Notes: generated by a model from the letters alone, not told the origin. A DNA stretch of 64,000 nucleotides from Acidobacteriota bacterium (GCA_029562975.1 JAKQTR010000041.1:372001-436000); one strand, 5' to 3'. Shown: positions 35,872 to 44,659, counted from the first letter of the stretch. Translations and numbers: made by a program.

Positions 35872-36522
35872 ATGGGGCGCGTTGAGGCCACGCGGCACGT
35901 CGAGGACGCCCTGTGGCGCGTCGGCTTCGTGCACGTCGCCGGCGTGGACGAAGTCGGGCGGGGGTGCCTGGCAGGGCCCGTCGTGGCTGCGGCCGTCATC
36001 CTGCGCCGGGATTCGCCGATTGCGCGCCTCGCGGATTCCAAGCTCGTGCCCCCGCGCGAGCGCGAGCGCCTGAGCGCGCTCATACGCGCCCGGGCGCTGG
36101 CGTGGGCCGTCGCCGAGGTTGGCCCCGCCGATATCGACCGGATGGCGATCCACCACGCGTCGATCGAGGCGATGCGGCGCGCGGCCCTTCGGCTCGCGCC
36201 CCTGCCGGACGTCGTGCTCGTGGACGCCTTCCGAATCCCGGGCCTTCCCTTCGCCCAGCGCGGCGTCGTGCACGGCGATCGCCTGTGTGCCTCGATTGCG
36301 GCCGCGTCCATCGTCGCCAAAGCCCACCGCGACGATCTGATGCGGGCGCTCGATGCCGCCGATGATCGGTACGGGTACGCGCGGCACAAGGGCTACGCGA
36401 CGCCCCAGCACCTGGCGGCGATTGCGCGATTCGGGTACTCCCCGGAGCACCGCCGCTCGTTCCGGCCCGCATCGCTGTTTGGTAAGATCGGCGCGGGCAA
36501 TCGGCTGGCCGACCCTGTCTGA
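35872..36522 (+). CDS. rnhB: Ribonuclease HII
   Basis: Removes RNA from RNA-DNA hybrids and single ribonucleotides from DNA. 216 residues. The metal-binding motif is VAGVDEVGRGCLAGPVVAAAV with the usual Asp-Glu pair; LVDAFRIPGLPFAQRGVVHGDRLCASIAAASIVAKAHRD carries the remaining active-site acids. GYARHKGYATPQHLAAI ends the domain. It follows rplS after 24 nt. Confidence 0.96.
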   Translation: MGRVEATRHVEDALWRVGFVHVAGVDEVGRGCLAGPVVAAAVILRRDSPIARLADSKLVPPRERERLSALIRARALAWAVAEVGPADIDRMAIHHASIEAMRRAALRLAPLPDVVLVDAFRIPGLPFAQRGVVHGDRLCASIAAASIVAKAHRDDLMRALDAADDRYGYARHKGYATPQHLAAIARFGYSPEHRRSFRPASLFGKIGAGNRLADPV

Positions 36523-36534
36523 CACGATCGGCAC

Positions 36535-38787
36535 ATGAACCGCGACGAGACGCTCCGACGGGCCGAGAAGCTGCTGCGCCAGGGGCGCGTCGAGGCCGCA
36601 ATTTCGGAGTATGCGCGGCTCGTCGAGGCTTCTCCGAGGGACTGGAACACCGCCAACCTTCTGGGCGACCTCTACGTCAGGGCCGGCCGGATCGACGAGG
36701 CCGTCGGCCACTACGCCAGGATTGCGGAGCACCTCGCCAGCGAGGGCTTCGTCTCGAAGGCCACGGCGCTCTACAAGAAGATCGTCAAGATCCGCCCCGA
36801 TGACGATGCGGCGCTGCTCCGGACGGCGGAATTGTCCGCCAGCCAGGGGCTGACCGCAGAAGCCCGCGTGCACCTGCGCGCGCTCTTCGCGCAGCGCGCC
36901 CGGCGCGGGGATCGGGCCGGCGCGTCACGGGCCGCGACGGCGCTGGCGGACCTGGACCCCCGTGATGCGGCGGCGCGCGCGGAGATCGCCGGGATGATGG
37001 CCGACCTCGGCGACGCTGCGGGCGCCGCGGCGCACCTGCGCGCGGCCGGACACGCGTGGTTGGCGGCGGGCCAGGCCGAACTCGCGGCGAAGGCCTGGCG
37101 CGAGGGGCTGAGCCTCGATCCGGCCAACGAAGCCCTGGCCGGCGACCTGCTGGCGACGCTGCTCGCCCAGGGGGACCTGGACGGAGCCCGCGACGTCGCG
37201 AAAACGGCGGGCCACTGGCGCGCGGTTGCAGACGGCTTCACCAACGCGGGCCGGACTGGCGATGCCTGCGCCGCCCTCGAGCGCGTGCTGGCGTGCGAGC
37301 CCGCCGATGTGCCTGCCCGCATCCAACTCGCCCGCGCGGCGATTGCCGAGCAGGACGCGGCTCGGGCGCGCGCCCTGCTGGCCCCGGTCGCAGACAATCC
37401 AGACCCGGCCGTGCTGCTCGGGCTCGCCGAGATCGAATTCCTCTCCGGATCCGTCGAGGTCGGCCGCGCTGCTCTCGAGCGGCTGCTCGCGGCCAGCCCG
37501 GAACTGGTGCAAGCAGCCGTCGAGGTGGGCTGTGACATCGGACGGACCGCGCCCGACAAGGGCTTCGCTGTCATCGGCGTCGCCGTCAAGGACGCCGAGG
37601 CCGCCGGCGACACGGACGCCGCCCTCGAGATGATCGGGCGCTTCCTCGCGGCCGCTCCGGGGTGCATCCAGGCCCTCGAGGAGTACATCCGGCTCTGCGG
37701 GCAGGGCTTCTACGAGCACCAGCGCTACCGCGCGCAGGTTCAGCTGGCCGACGCGTACCTCTCGGTTGGACGATGGCGGGAGGCGCGGGCGCTGGCAGAA
37801 GCGCTCGCGAGCGCGAGGCCCGATGACAGCGCCCACCAGCGGCGGCTGGCCCTCGCCAGCGCCGGCCTCGGCGCGGCGGCCGGTGGCGAGATGCTGCCGC
37901 AGTCCGCGCCCAGCCCCGCCGAGGCCCCTCGAGGCCAGCGCGGGCCCGGCGAGCCGGACGCTGCGAGCACCGCCCTCGTCGAAGATGAGACGCTGGCCGA
38001 CGTCGCCGTGGCCCCTGCCCTCTGGACGATGCCCTCGACTGGGCCGGCTGCCGCGCTGATCGTGCCGCCCAAGCCGGTGGCGGGGGCGACGCGGGCCGAA
38101 GACCAGCCCGACGCTCTGGGCTTCGAGGCGGTCATCGAACTCACCGACGAGGCGGTGGCGCCCGACGCCGGGTCGAGGCTGCGTACCGCCGAGCCTGAAG
38201 TGTTCGAAATCGATCTGAGCGGGGAGCTCGATGAGCTGATGGCCTCCAACGGCGGGACCGCCGGCCGGCCCGGAGGCAGGGGGCCTTCGCTCGGGCCTGC
38301 GGGAGGCGGGCACCCTGGCAGTCTCGAGGGGATCGAGGGGTACTTCGGGAGGCTCCGGGAACAGTCCAGCCGAGACGCGGAGATGGCCGAGGCGGCCCGC
38401 GCGTACGACCTCGCCAGCGAGCATTTCAATCGCGGCGAGATCGCGGAGGCCGAAGGCTGCCTCCGCACGGCGGCGAGGGACCCGCTTTTCAGGTTCCGTG
38501 CGGCCTCGATGCTCGCGCGGATCGCCCGGGATCGCGGAAGCCTCGCCGAGGCGATTGAGTGGCTCGAGCGGGCCGGCGAGGCCTTGGCGCCCTCGGAGGA
38601 AGCATCTCGCAGCCTGCTGTACGAACTCGGCGATGCCCTCGAATCGGCAGGCGAGGAAGCCAGGGCGCTCGCGGTCTTCCTTGGCCTGGCGTCGAGCGCG
38701 CCGACCTACCGCGACGTCGGCGCGCGGCTGGCGCGCCTGCGGGAGCGGGCGGCCGGCGGCGGCGAGCCGTGGAGGAGCCCGCGGTGA
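36535..38787 (+). CDS. Large tetratricopeptide-repeat protein
   Basis: 750-residue soluble protein built mainly of helical repeats. At least five TPR-like units cover residues 1-300 (LLRQGRVEAAISEYARLVEASPRDWNTANLLGDLYVRAGRIDEAV and so on). A second block of units follows to about 450. A low-complexity Pro/Ala/Glu linker spans about 460-600, and two more units close the protein (YDLASEHFNRGEIAEAEGCLRTAARDP). No signal peptide or catalytic motif. Such scaffolds often organise envelope or motility complexes in Acidobacteria and Deltaproteobacteria. It starts 12 nt after rnhB and is coupled by GTGA to a small membrane protein. Confidence 0.85.
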   Translation: MNRDETLRRAEKLLRQGRVEAAISEYARLVEASPRDWNTANLLGDLYVRAGRIDEAVGHYARIAEHLASEGFVSKATALYKKIVKIRPDDDAALLRTAELSASQGLTAEARVHLRALFAQRARRGDRAGASRAATALADLDPRDAAARAEIAGMMADLGDAAGAAAHLRAAGHAWLAAGQAELAAKAWREGLSLDPANEALAGDLLATLLAQGDLDGARDVAKTAGHWRAVADGFTNAGRTGDACAALERVLACEPADVPARIQLARAAIAEQDAARARALLAPVADNPDPAVLLGLAEIEFLSGSVEVGRAALERLLAASPELVQAAVEVGCDIGRTAPDKGFAVIGVAVKDAEAAGDTDAALEMIGRFLAAAPGCIQALEEYIRLCGQGFYEHQRYRAQVQLADAYLSVGRWREARALAEALASARPDDSAHQRRLALASAGLGAAAGGEMLPQSAPSPAEAPRGQRGPGEPDAASTALVEDETLADVAVAPALWTMPSTGPAAALIVPPKPVAGATRAEDQPDALGFEAVIELTDEAVAPDAGSRLRTAEPEVFEIDLSGELDELMASNGGTAGRPGGRGPSLGPAGGGHPGSLEGIEGYFGRLREQSSRDAEMAEAARAYDLASEHFNRGEIAEAEGCLRTAARDPLFRFRAASMLARIARDRGSLAEAIEWLERAGEALAPSEEASRSLLYELGDALESAGEEARALAVFLGLASSAPTYRDVGARLARLRERAAGGGEPWRSPR

Positions 38788-39053
38788 GCGTGCTGAGCCG
38801 CCTGGTGTTCATGGCCTACTTCGTCGAGGCTGGCCTCGTGCTTCTCGTCGTGCCGTGGTCGCCGCTCTGGGAGCGCAACTACTTCGTGCAAGCCTGGCCG
38901 GCCGTTGCCGGCGTCGCGCACAGCAGCCTCTGCCGCGGTGCGGTCTCGGGTCTGGGCATCGTGAACCTCTGGGCGGCGATGGCCGAGCTCTCGGCGCTGA
39001 TCGGCATGCGTGCGGCCGGCGTGGCGCGCGATTCGAACCCGCGCCGCAATTGA
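38784..39053 (+). CDS. Small membrane protein, unknown function
   Basis: Not recognised. 89 residues from a GTG overlapping the TPR stop. Two hydrophobic segments (LVFMAYFVEAGLVLLVVPW and AVSGLGIVNLWAAMAELSALIGM) flank a short loop with WERNYFVQAW. Its stop codon lies inside the TTGACA box of the next promoter. Confidence 0.7.
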   Translation: MSVLSRLVFMAYFVEAGLVLLVVPWSPLWERNYFVQAWPAVAGVAHSSLCRGAVSGLGIVNLWAAMAELSALIGMRAAGVARDSNPRRN

Positions 39054-39079
39054 CAGTGCATACGGCGGTTCCCTAACAT
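39050..39079 (+). promoter_or_regulatory. Promoter TTGACA-N18-TAACAT of the RodZ-like gene
   Basis: -35 at 39050-39055 (contains the TGA stop at 39051-39053), an 18-nt spacer and -10 TAACAT at 39074-39079. The predicted start near 39086 is 3 nt before the ATG at 39089. Confidence 0.65.
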
Positions 39080-39088
39080 GGTGGCCCC

Positions 39089-40027
39089 ATGTCGGCTGGC
39101 GATCGTCCGCAACTGAGACTGGGCATGTCTGCGGCGGAGGAGGGCGCCGCCGACTTCGGGAGCTCCTTGCGCCGCGCGCGCGAAGCGCGCGGCCTGACGC
39201 TCCAGGACCTGGCGGTCTCCACGAAGATCTCGGCCAGCGTCCTCGGGGCGCTCGAGCGCAACGAACCCGGCAAGCTCCCGGGCGGCATCTTCTCGAGGGC
39301 GTTCGTGCGTGCGTACGCGCGGGAGGTGGGACTCGATCCCGAGTCGACCGTCGCGAGGTTCGTCGCGGCGTTTCCCGCCGACTCCGGCGCTTCGGAAATT
39401 CCGCCTCCCGCTCTTGCCGACGCCGAGGGCTTCGAGAGGCACAGGCGGACGGCCGCGGCGGCGGTACGGGTCCTCGGCGCCGCCGCCATCGTCGTCGCAC
39501 TCGGGCTGATGGGGTATGCGTGGTGGCAGCGGAGCGGCCGGACGGAAGAGGCGGCCGATGCCCGGGCGCCCGTGGCGCTCGACCGGAGCCTCGGCTCCCC
39601 GCCATCGATCGTCGGCGAGGCGCCGCGGGCCGCGCCCGCCTCGCCTGGTCCCCAATCCGACACCACACCCTCGGCCGGCGACGCGCCGCTGCCGGTCCCG
39701 TCCGAGAGGGCGGCCGGACTCCCGACATCTCAGCCGGACGGAACGCAGGCCGCCGGACAGCACGGCGCGCCTCTGGTGGTCGGCCTGACGGCCGAGGGAG
39801 AGTGCTGGCTCTCGGTCACCGTCGATGGAACGACGCAGCCGCAGCGCACGCTGGGCCCCGGCGAGCACGCCGAGTTCCGGGTCCGGAAGCTTCTGACCAT
39901 GCGGATCGGCAACGCCGGCGCGATCGCGATGACCCTGAACGGCGCTCCGGCAAAGCCCCTCGGCCGCGCCGGCGAGGCGGTTACCGCGACGATCCCGGCG
40001 GACGGCTTCGGGAGCCTGCTCCGCTAG
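39089..40027 (+). CDS. RodZ-like helix-turn-helix membrane protein
   Basis: 312 residues with the RodZ layout. An N-terminal HTH_25-type helix-turn-helix comes first (GSSLRRAREARGLTLQDLAVSTKISASVLGALERNE), then a basic juxtamembrane stretch and one membrane helix (about 129-147, VLGAAAIVVALGLMGYAWW). A Pro/Ser/Ala-rich periplasmic linker leads to a C-terminal DUF4115-type beta domain (VGLTAEGECWLSVTVDGTTQPQRTLGPGE). RodZ links MreB to the wall-elongation machinery; mreB is not here. If the promoter is real, the ATG at 39089 is almost leaderless; the ATG at 39125 would leave a 39-nt leader. Confidence 0.85.
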   Translation: MSAGDRPQLRLGMSAAEEGAADFGSSLRRAREARGLTLQDLAVSTKISASVLGALERNEPGKLPGGIFSRAFVRAYAREVGLDPESTVARFVAAFPADSGASEIPPPALADAEGFERHRRTAAAAVRVLGAAAIVVALGLMGYAWWQRSGRTEEAADARAPVALDRSLGSPPSIVGEAPRAAPASPGPQSDTTPSAGDAPLPVPSERAAGLPTSQPDGTQAAGQHGAPLVVGLTAEGECWLSVTVDGTTQPQRTLGPGEHAEFRVRKLLTMRIGNAGAIAMTLNGAPAKPLGRAGEAVTATIPADGFGSLLR

Positions 40028-40034
40028 GCCCCGG

Positions 40035-40847
40035 ATGGATTCGCTTTACCGCACGCCGCTCCTGGACTGCTTCAAGCGGGGGGACATCGCGCCCGACATC
40101 CGAATGATGGCGGCCGAGGGGATCCTCGCGCCGCGCGCCCACGAGCAGCTGGGGCTGCTGGTGCTGCTCGCGGACGATCCCGACCCCGGCATCCGCGCCG
40201 CCACGGAGTCCACGCTCCGGCGGCTGCCCGTTCGCGAACTCGCGCGCTTTCTCGGGCGCGGCGATCTGGCGCCCGAGATCGTGGCGTTCTTCAAGGCGCG
40301 CGGCGTCGAGCCCGAGACGGGCGCTGGGACCTTGTCGGACGACCCGCTCGTGGGAGCCGATGACGGGGGGGCCGCACGCGGCGACGTCCGGGAAGATCCG
40401 GACGACGCGCGCGAGGCCGGGCGGCCCACCGCGGCCGCCGGACTGCGGCTCTCCTCCATGACGGTGCCGGAGAAGATCAAGACCGCCATGCGCGGCACCC
40501 GCGAGGAGCGAGCGATCCTCATCCGCGATCCGAACAAGATCGTGGCCTTCTCCGTGCTGAGCAGCCCGAAGCTGTCCGAACAGGACATCGAAGGGTTCGC
40601 CGGGAATGCCGGCCTGTCGGAGGACGTGCTGCGCGTCATCGCCATGACGCGCGCCTGGTGCAAGAATTACAGCATCGTCCGGGCGCTCGTGTTCAATCCG
40701 AAGACGCCCATCGCGATCTCGATGTCGCTGGTGAACCGCCTCGTCGAGCGGGACGTCCGGATGCTCGCGCTGGATCGCAACGTGGCGGAACCCGTCCGCC
40801 TTCTCGCCCGCAAGTCGCTGCAAACCGGGCGGTCGCGGCGCGGCTAG
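40035..40847 (+). CDS. HEAT-repeat-like protein, unknown function
   Basis: 270 residues, no signal peptide. Two helical-repeat blocks (residues about 10-90 and 150-260) are separated by an acidic Gly/Asp/Glu linker. Repeats such as VLLADDPDPGIRAATESTLRRLP and YSIVRALVFNPKTPIAISMSLVNRLVERDVRMLALDRN resemble HEAT/leucine-rich-variant units. No catalytic motif. It lies 7 nt after the RodZ-like gene, so probably the same operon. Its stop and that of the facing small gene share the tetranucleotide CTAG. Confidence 0.7.
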   Translation: MDSLYRTPLLDCFKRGDIAPDIRMMAAEGILAPRAHEQLGLLVLLADDPDPGIRAATESTLRRLPVRELARFLGRGDLAPEIVAFFKARGVEPETGAGTLSDDPLVGADDGGAARGDVREDPDDAREAGRPTAAAGLRLSSMTVPEKIKTAMRGTREERAILIRDPNKIVAFSVLSSPKLSEQDIEGFAGNAGLSEDVLRVIAMTRAWCKNYSIVRALVFNPKTPIAISMSLVNRLVERDVRMLALDRNVAEPVRLLARKSLQTGRSRRG

Positions 40848-41098
40848 CCCCTGCCCTTCACGGCGCGGGGGGCCGGACGCCGGCCCGGCTTGCGCCGCGC
40901 TGACGCTTTCCCGGCCGCAGGCGCGACCCCCCACTCGGAGCGCATCTGAGAGAGCCCGTCCATGAAGACCCCGACGCGCTCCCGCTCCTCCTCCGTGGAC
41001 AGGGTTTTCAGGAGGGCGATGGCCTTGTCGAGGTCCCGCTGGATCGTCGCGCGCGTTGTCGCGTAGTAGAGGCGCTTGATCTCGGCGACTGGGTCCAT
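40844..41098 (-). CDS. Small basic-tailed protein, unknown function
   Basis: Not recognised. 84 residues. Helical first half (MDPVAEIKRLYYATTRATIQ, KAIALLKTLSTEEERERVGVF), then an Arg/Lys/Pro/Ala-rich tail (KASARRKPGRRPAPRAVKG) that could bind nucleic acid. The ATG at 41098 is chosen because longer readings enter the divergent nagZ gene. It shares a palindromic ATTATAAT -10 region with nagZ. Confidence 0.65.
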   Translation of the reverse strand: MDPVAEIKRLYYATTRATIQRDLDKAIALLKTLSTEEERERVGVFMDGLSQMRSEWGVAPAAGKASARRKPGRRPAPRAVKGRG

Positions 41099-41131
41099 GC
41101 TCAATGCCCCCGGCTGGCGGAGTCCGGCGTC

Positions 41132-41139
41132 ATTATAAT
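41132..41139. promoter_or_regulatory. Palindromic -10 region ATTATAAT between divergent genes
   Basis: ATTATAAT reads TATAAT on both strands. It ends 8 nt before the nagZ ATG, so leaderless initiation is likely there, and lies 33 nt before the ATG of the 84-residue minus-strand protein. Confidence 0.55.
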
Positions 41140-41147
41140 GGGTTTCC

Positions 41148-42236
41148 ATGTCGCCGCTGGGGCTTCGCCGCCGCGTCGGGCAGCTCGTCTTCCTCGGGTT
41201 CGACGGGTTCGAGATCCCGCCGGAGATCCGGTCGCTGGCGCGGGAATTCGACCTGGGGGGCGTCGCGCTCTTTAGGAGGAACGTCGAGGGCCCCGGACAG
41301 GTGGCCGACTTGGCGTTCCAGGCGGCCGCCCTTGGTTTGTCGGATCCGGCGTGGGTTGCGGTGGACCAGGAAGGCGGGCGTGTGGCCCGTATGCGCAGCC
41401 CGTTCACCGAGTGGCCGCCGATGGCGGCGCTCGGCCGGAGCGGCAACGCGGAACTGGCTGCGCGCATCGGCCGGGCCATCGCGCACGAACTCCGCGCCGT
41501 GGGCGTCACGATGGATTTCGCGCCCGTGCTGGACGTGCTGACGAATGCCGCCAACCCGGCCATCGGCGACCGCGCGCTGTCGGAGGACGCCGGCGTCGTG
41601 GCCCGGCTCGGCGCCGCCATGATCCGGGCGATGCAGGACGAAGGGATCGCCGCGTGCGGAAAGCACTTCCCGGGCCACGGAGACGCCGGCGTGGACTCGC
41701 ATCACGACCTGCCGGTGGTGGGCCTGTCGCCGGACCGGTTCGAGGCCGTCGAATGGGTCCCGTTCAGGGCGGCGATGGCCGAGTCGGTCGCGGCGCTGAT
41801 GGTGGCGCACCTGCTCGTGCCGGCATTCGACGAGGCAGTCCCGGCGAGTCTGTCGCGCCGGGTGGTGACGGGCCTGCTCCGGGAGCGGCTGCGGTTCGAC
41901 GGCTTGATCCTCACCGACGATCTCAGCATGAAGGGCTGCTCGCTGACCTGCGCGCCGCCGGCCGCAGCCGTGCGGGCGATTGCGGCCGGACACGACGCGG
42001 CGCTGTTGTGCGAGCCGGACCACGACGGCCAGGCAGCCGCCCTCGAGGCCCTCGTGCGCGCCCTCGAGGACGAGACCATCGCGGCCTCACAGGTCGAGGC
42101 GTCGCTGGCCCGGCACGCCCGCGCGAAAGCCAGGTTCGCCGGGCCGCGGACCGGACGTCCCGCCTCGGCCTGGCGGGAGGTCGTGGGCTGCGAAGCCCAT
42201 CAGGCGCTCGCGGCGGAGCTCCGGCGCTATGCGTGA
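41148..42236 (+). CDS. nagZ: Beta-N-acetylhexosaminidase NagZ
   Basis: GH3 enzyme that removes N-acetylglucosamine from anhydro-muropeptides during murein recycling. 362 residues. Seen: the N-terminal GQLVFLGFDGFEIPPE, AVDQEGGRVARMR, the GH3 signature GKHFPGHGDAGVDSHHDLP with the catalytic His/Asp pair, and LRFDGLILTDDLSMKG containing the nucleophile region. No signal peptide, so cytoplasmic. It heads the trio nagZ-ldcA-mpl. Confidence 0.94.
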   Translation: MSPLGLRRRVGQLVFLGFDGFEIPPEIRSLAREFDLGGVALFRRNVEGPGQVADLAFQAAALGLSDPAWVAVDQEGGRVARMRSPFTEWPPMAALGRSGNAELAARIGRAIAHELRAVGVTMDFAPVLDVLTNAANPAIGDRALSEDAGVVARLGAAMIRAMQDEGIAACGKHFPGHGDAGVDSHHDLPVVGLSPDRFEAVEWVPFRAAMAESVAALMVAHLLVPAFDEAVPASLSRRVVTGLLRERLRFDGLILTDDLSMKGCSLTCAPPAAAVRAIAAGHDAALLCEPDHDGQAAALEALVRALEDETIAASQVEASLARHARAKARFAGPRTGRPASAWREVVGCEAHQALAAELRRYA

Positions 42237-43209
42237 CAGCCGGCTCGTGAAGCCGATGGCGCTCCGGCCGGGCGATCGAGTCGCCGTCGTGGCGCCGTCG
42301 AGCGCGTTCCCCCGCGAGGACTTCTTCGCGGGCCTCGACGAGCTGCGGCGCCTCGGCTTCGAGCCCGTTTTCGACGAGCGCGTCTTCGGCCATCACCGCT
42401 ACACGGCGGGGGAGCCTGTCTCGCGGGCCCGGGCCTTCGCAGAAGCGTGGCAGGACCCGGGCGTCCGGGCGGTGCTGGCCGCACGCGGCGGGTACGGCAG
42501 CGCCGGGCTGCTCCCGTGGCTCTCTCTCGAGGCCCTCGCGCGCACGCCGAAGATCCTCGTGGGCTTCAGCGACGTGACCGCGCTCTTGAGCGTGCTGACG
42601 ACGCGGTGCGGCATGACGGCGGTGCACGGGCCAGTCGTGGCTGGCGGCCTCGCGGCGGGGCCCGGGCGCTACGACCGGCACACGTTCCTGCAGTCGCTGA
42701 CGAGCGGCGAGCCGTTGGGCGCCCTGGCGGCGCCGGCGCTGGAGGCGCTGGCGGAAGGCGACGCGGAGGGGCCGATTGTCGGCGGGAATCTGACCCAGGT
42801 GGCGGCTTCGATGGGCACCCCGTACGCCTTCGACCCGCCGGAGGGGTGTGTGCTGTTCCTCGAGGACGTCAACGAGCGGCCGTACCGGCTGGATCGCCTG
42901 CTCACGCAGCTCTCTCACGCCGGCATCCTGCATCGCGCGCGCGCCGTCGTGTTCGGCGAGATGCCGGGCTGCGACGAGCCCGACGGGAGCGTCGCCGCGA
43001 AGGACGCCATCGGCGAGGTGCTCCGCGGCTTCAGCGGTCCGGTGCTTCTGGGGCTCCCGGCGGGCCACACGGCCGGCCCGGCGCTCACGCTGCCGCTCGG
43101 CGTGCGCGCCCGCGTCGCCACGCGGCCATCCCCTGTAGTCGAGATCCTGGAATCGGCCGTTCGCGACGGCCCCGGGCCCCGAGTCCCTGGCCCCGACTCC
43201 CGAAAGTGA
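42229..43209 (+). CDS. ldcA: Murein tetrapeptide LD-carboxypeptidase
   Basis: S66-family peptidase that trims the terminal D-Ala from recycled tetrapeptides. 326 residues. The N-terminal LRPGDRVAVVAPSS, the nucleophile region LAARGGYGSAGLLPWL with Ser in GGYGS, FSDVTALL, the Glu-containing LEDVNERPYRLDRLLTQL and the His-containing GLPAGHTAGPALTLPLG form the catalytic set. The ATG at 42229 overlaps nagZ by 8 nt; an internal ATG at 42256 is possible. mpl starts 7 nt later. Confidence 0.93.
   Translation: MRDSRLVKPMALRPGDRVAVVAPSSAFPREDFFAGLDELRRLGFEPVFDERVFGHHRYTAGEPVSRARAFAEAWQDPGVRAVLAARGGYGSAGLLPWLSLEALARTPKILVGFSDVTALLSVLTTRCGMTAVHGPVVAGGLAAGPGRYDRHTFLQSLTSGEPLGALAAPALEALAEGDAEGPIVGGNLTQVAASMGTPYAFDPPEGCVLFLEDVNERPYRLDRLLTQLSHAGILHRARAVVFGEMPGCDEPDGSVAAKDAIGEVLRGFSGPVLLGLPAGHTAGPALTLPLGVRARVATRPSPVVEILESAVRDGPGPRVPGPDSRK
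43174..43208. repeat. Intergenic-type repeat text inside the ldcA 3' end
   Basis: GGGCCCCGAGTCCC and CCCCGACTCCC follow each other here; the reverse complement form GGGACTCGGGACCC is found near 61873. It codes for the variable ldcA C-terminal tail (PGPRVPGPDSRK), so this repeat has probably extended the gene. Confidence 0.35.
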
Positions 43210-43216
43210 TGCCCCC

Positions 43217-44623
43217 ATGCCACGCGTCCACCTGATCGGCATCTGCGGCACCGCCATGGCCGCGCTGGCAGCGATGCTGAAGCGCAGGGGGTGCGCCGTC
43301 CGCGGGTCCGATGCGGACGTCTACCCGCCGATGAGCACATTCCTCGAGCGCGAGGGCATCCCCGTGCTCCAGGGGTACGACGCCGCGCACATCACCGCCG
43401 ATCTGGACCTGGTGGTCATCGGCAACGCCGTCTCGCGCGGCAACGTCGAGGTCGAGGAAGTCCTGGATCGCAAGATCCGCTACTGCTCGCTCCCGGAGGC
43501 GGTGCGCGAGCACTTCCTCTGGGGCGCGCGGTCGATCGTCATCGCCGGGACGCACGGCAAGACGACCACGACCGCGCTGGCCGGGTGGCTGCTCGTGCAC
43601 GGCGGGCTCGACCCGAGCGTGCTCGTCGGCGGCATCGCGGCTGATCTGGGTGGCGAGGGCGCGAGTTACCGGCTGGGTCTCGGCCGGGAGTTCGTCATCG
43701 AGGGCGACGAGTACGACAGCGCGTTCTTCGACAAGACCGCGAAGTTCCTGAAGTACCTGCCTGACGTCGCCGTCGTCGGCAACATCGAGTTCGACCACGC
43801 CGACATCTACGAGGACCTGGCGTCGGTCCGTCTCGCGTTCCGGCGCCTGGTGAACCTCGTGCCGCGCAGCGGGCTGCTCGTCCTCGGCGCCGACAGCCCT
43901 GATGCCGCGGCGTTTCGGCCAGTCGCGCGGTCGCGCGTCGAGACGTTCGGTTTGGCCGACGGCGCCGACTGGCAGGCGTACGACCTGGAGGCCCTGCCTT
44001 CGGGAGTGCGGTTCCGCGTGCAGCGCGCGCGCTCGCCGCTGGGGCTGTTCGAGATCCCGCTTGCGGGATCGCACAACGTCAGGAATGCGCTGGCCGCCAT
44101 GGCGGTCGCCGCCGAGGCCGGCGTCGACGCCGGCGCCATGCGCGAGGGCCTCGCCACGTTCCGGGGCGTGAAGCGCCGGCTCGAGCGCGTGGGGACGGCG
44201 CGCGGCGTGACCATCCTCGACGACTTCGCGCACCATCCGACGGCCGTCAGGGAGACGCTGAACGCCGTCCGCGCCTCGCACCCGGACGCGCGCATCTGGG
44301 CGGTGTTCGAGCCGCGGTCCGCCTCGTCGTGCCGTCGGATCTTCCAGGACGCCTTCGCCGGGTCGTTCGGCGCGGCAGACGAGGTCGTGGTCGCGCGCGT
44401 GTACCGATCGGATCTGCCCGGGCCTGAGCGCCTCTCGGCCGAACGCCTGGTGGAGGATCTCAACGCCAGCGGGACAAAGGCCCGCTTCCTCCCGGACGTC
44501 GATGCCATCGTCGGGGCAATCGCGTCGGAAGCCCGCGACGGCGACTTCGTCGTGATCATGTCCAACGGAGGGTTCGGCGGGATTCACGGCCGGCTGCTCG
44601 CCGCCCTCCAGCGCGACAGCTAG
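43217..44623 (+). CDS. mpl: UDP-MurNAc:L-Ala-gamma-D-Glu-meso-DAP ligase
   Basis: Murein peptide ligase that attaches recycled tripeptide to UDP-MurNAc. 468 residues. Mur-ligase order: the N-terminal VHLIGICGTAMAALAAMLKRRG, ATP loop IAGTHGKTTTTALAGW, FVIEGDEYDSAFFDK, GNIEFDHADIYED, GSHNVRNALAAMAVA and the C-terminal TILDDFAHHPTAVRETL. The GICGTAMA start and EYDSAFFDK distinguish Mpl from MurC. It completes the recycling path after nagZ and ldcA. Confidence 0.95.
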   Translation: MPRVHLIGICGTAMAALAAMLKRRGCAVRGSDADVYPPMSTFLEREGIPVLQGYDAAHITADLDLVVIGNAVSRGNVEVEEVLDRKIRYCSLPEAVREHFLWGARSIVIAGTHGKTTTTALAGWLLVHGGLDPSVLVGGIAADLGGEGASYRLGLGREFVIEGDEYDSAFFDKTAKFLKYLPDVAVVGNIEFDHADIYEDLASVRLAFRRLVNLVPRSGLLVLGADSPDAAAFRPVARSRVETFGLADGADWQAYDLEALPSGVRFRVQRARSPLGLFEIPLAGSHNVRNALAAMAVAAEAGVDAGAMREGLATFRGVKRRLERVGTARGVTILDDFAHHPTAVRETLNAVRASHPDARIWAVFEPRSASSCRRIFQDAFAGSFGAADEVVVARVYRSDLPGPERLSAERLVEDLNASGTKARFLPDVDAIVGAIASEARDGDFVVIMSNGGFGGIHGRLLAALQRDS

Positions 44624-44635
44624 ACGCTGGCGGTA

Positions 44636-44659
44636 TTCAGAATCCGGACTTCAGAATCC
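44636..44659. repeat. Direct repeat TTCAGAATCC in the mpl/secretin gap
   Basis: TTCAGAATCC at 44636-44645 and 44650-44659. It includes TCAGAATCCGGA, the reverse complement of the repeat after purC. It lies between convergent genes. Confidence 0.45.

Noticed and set aside
38559-38783. Upstream extension of the 89-residue membrane protein
   Set aside because: It overlaps the TPR gene in another frame with Arg/Gly-rich sequence; the GTG at 38784 with a GTGA overlap is the natural start.
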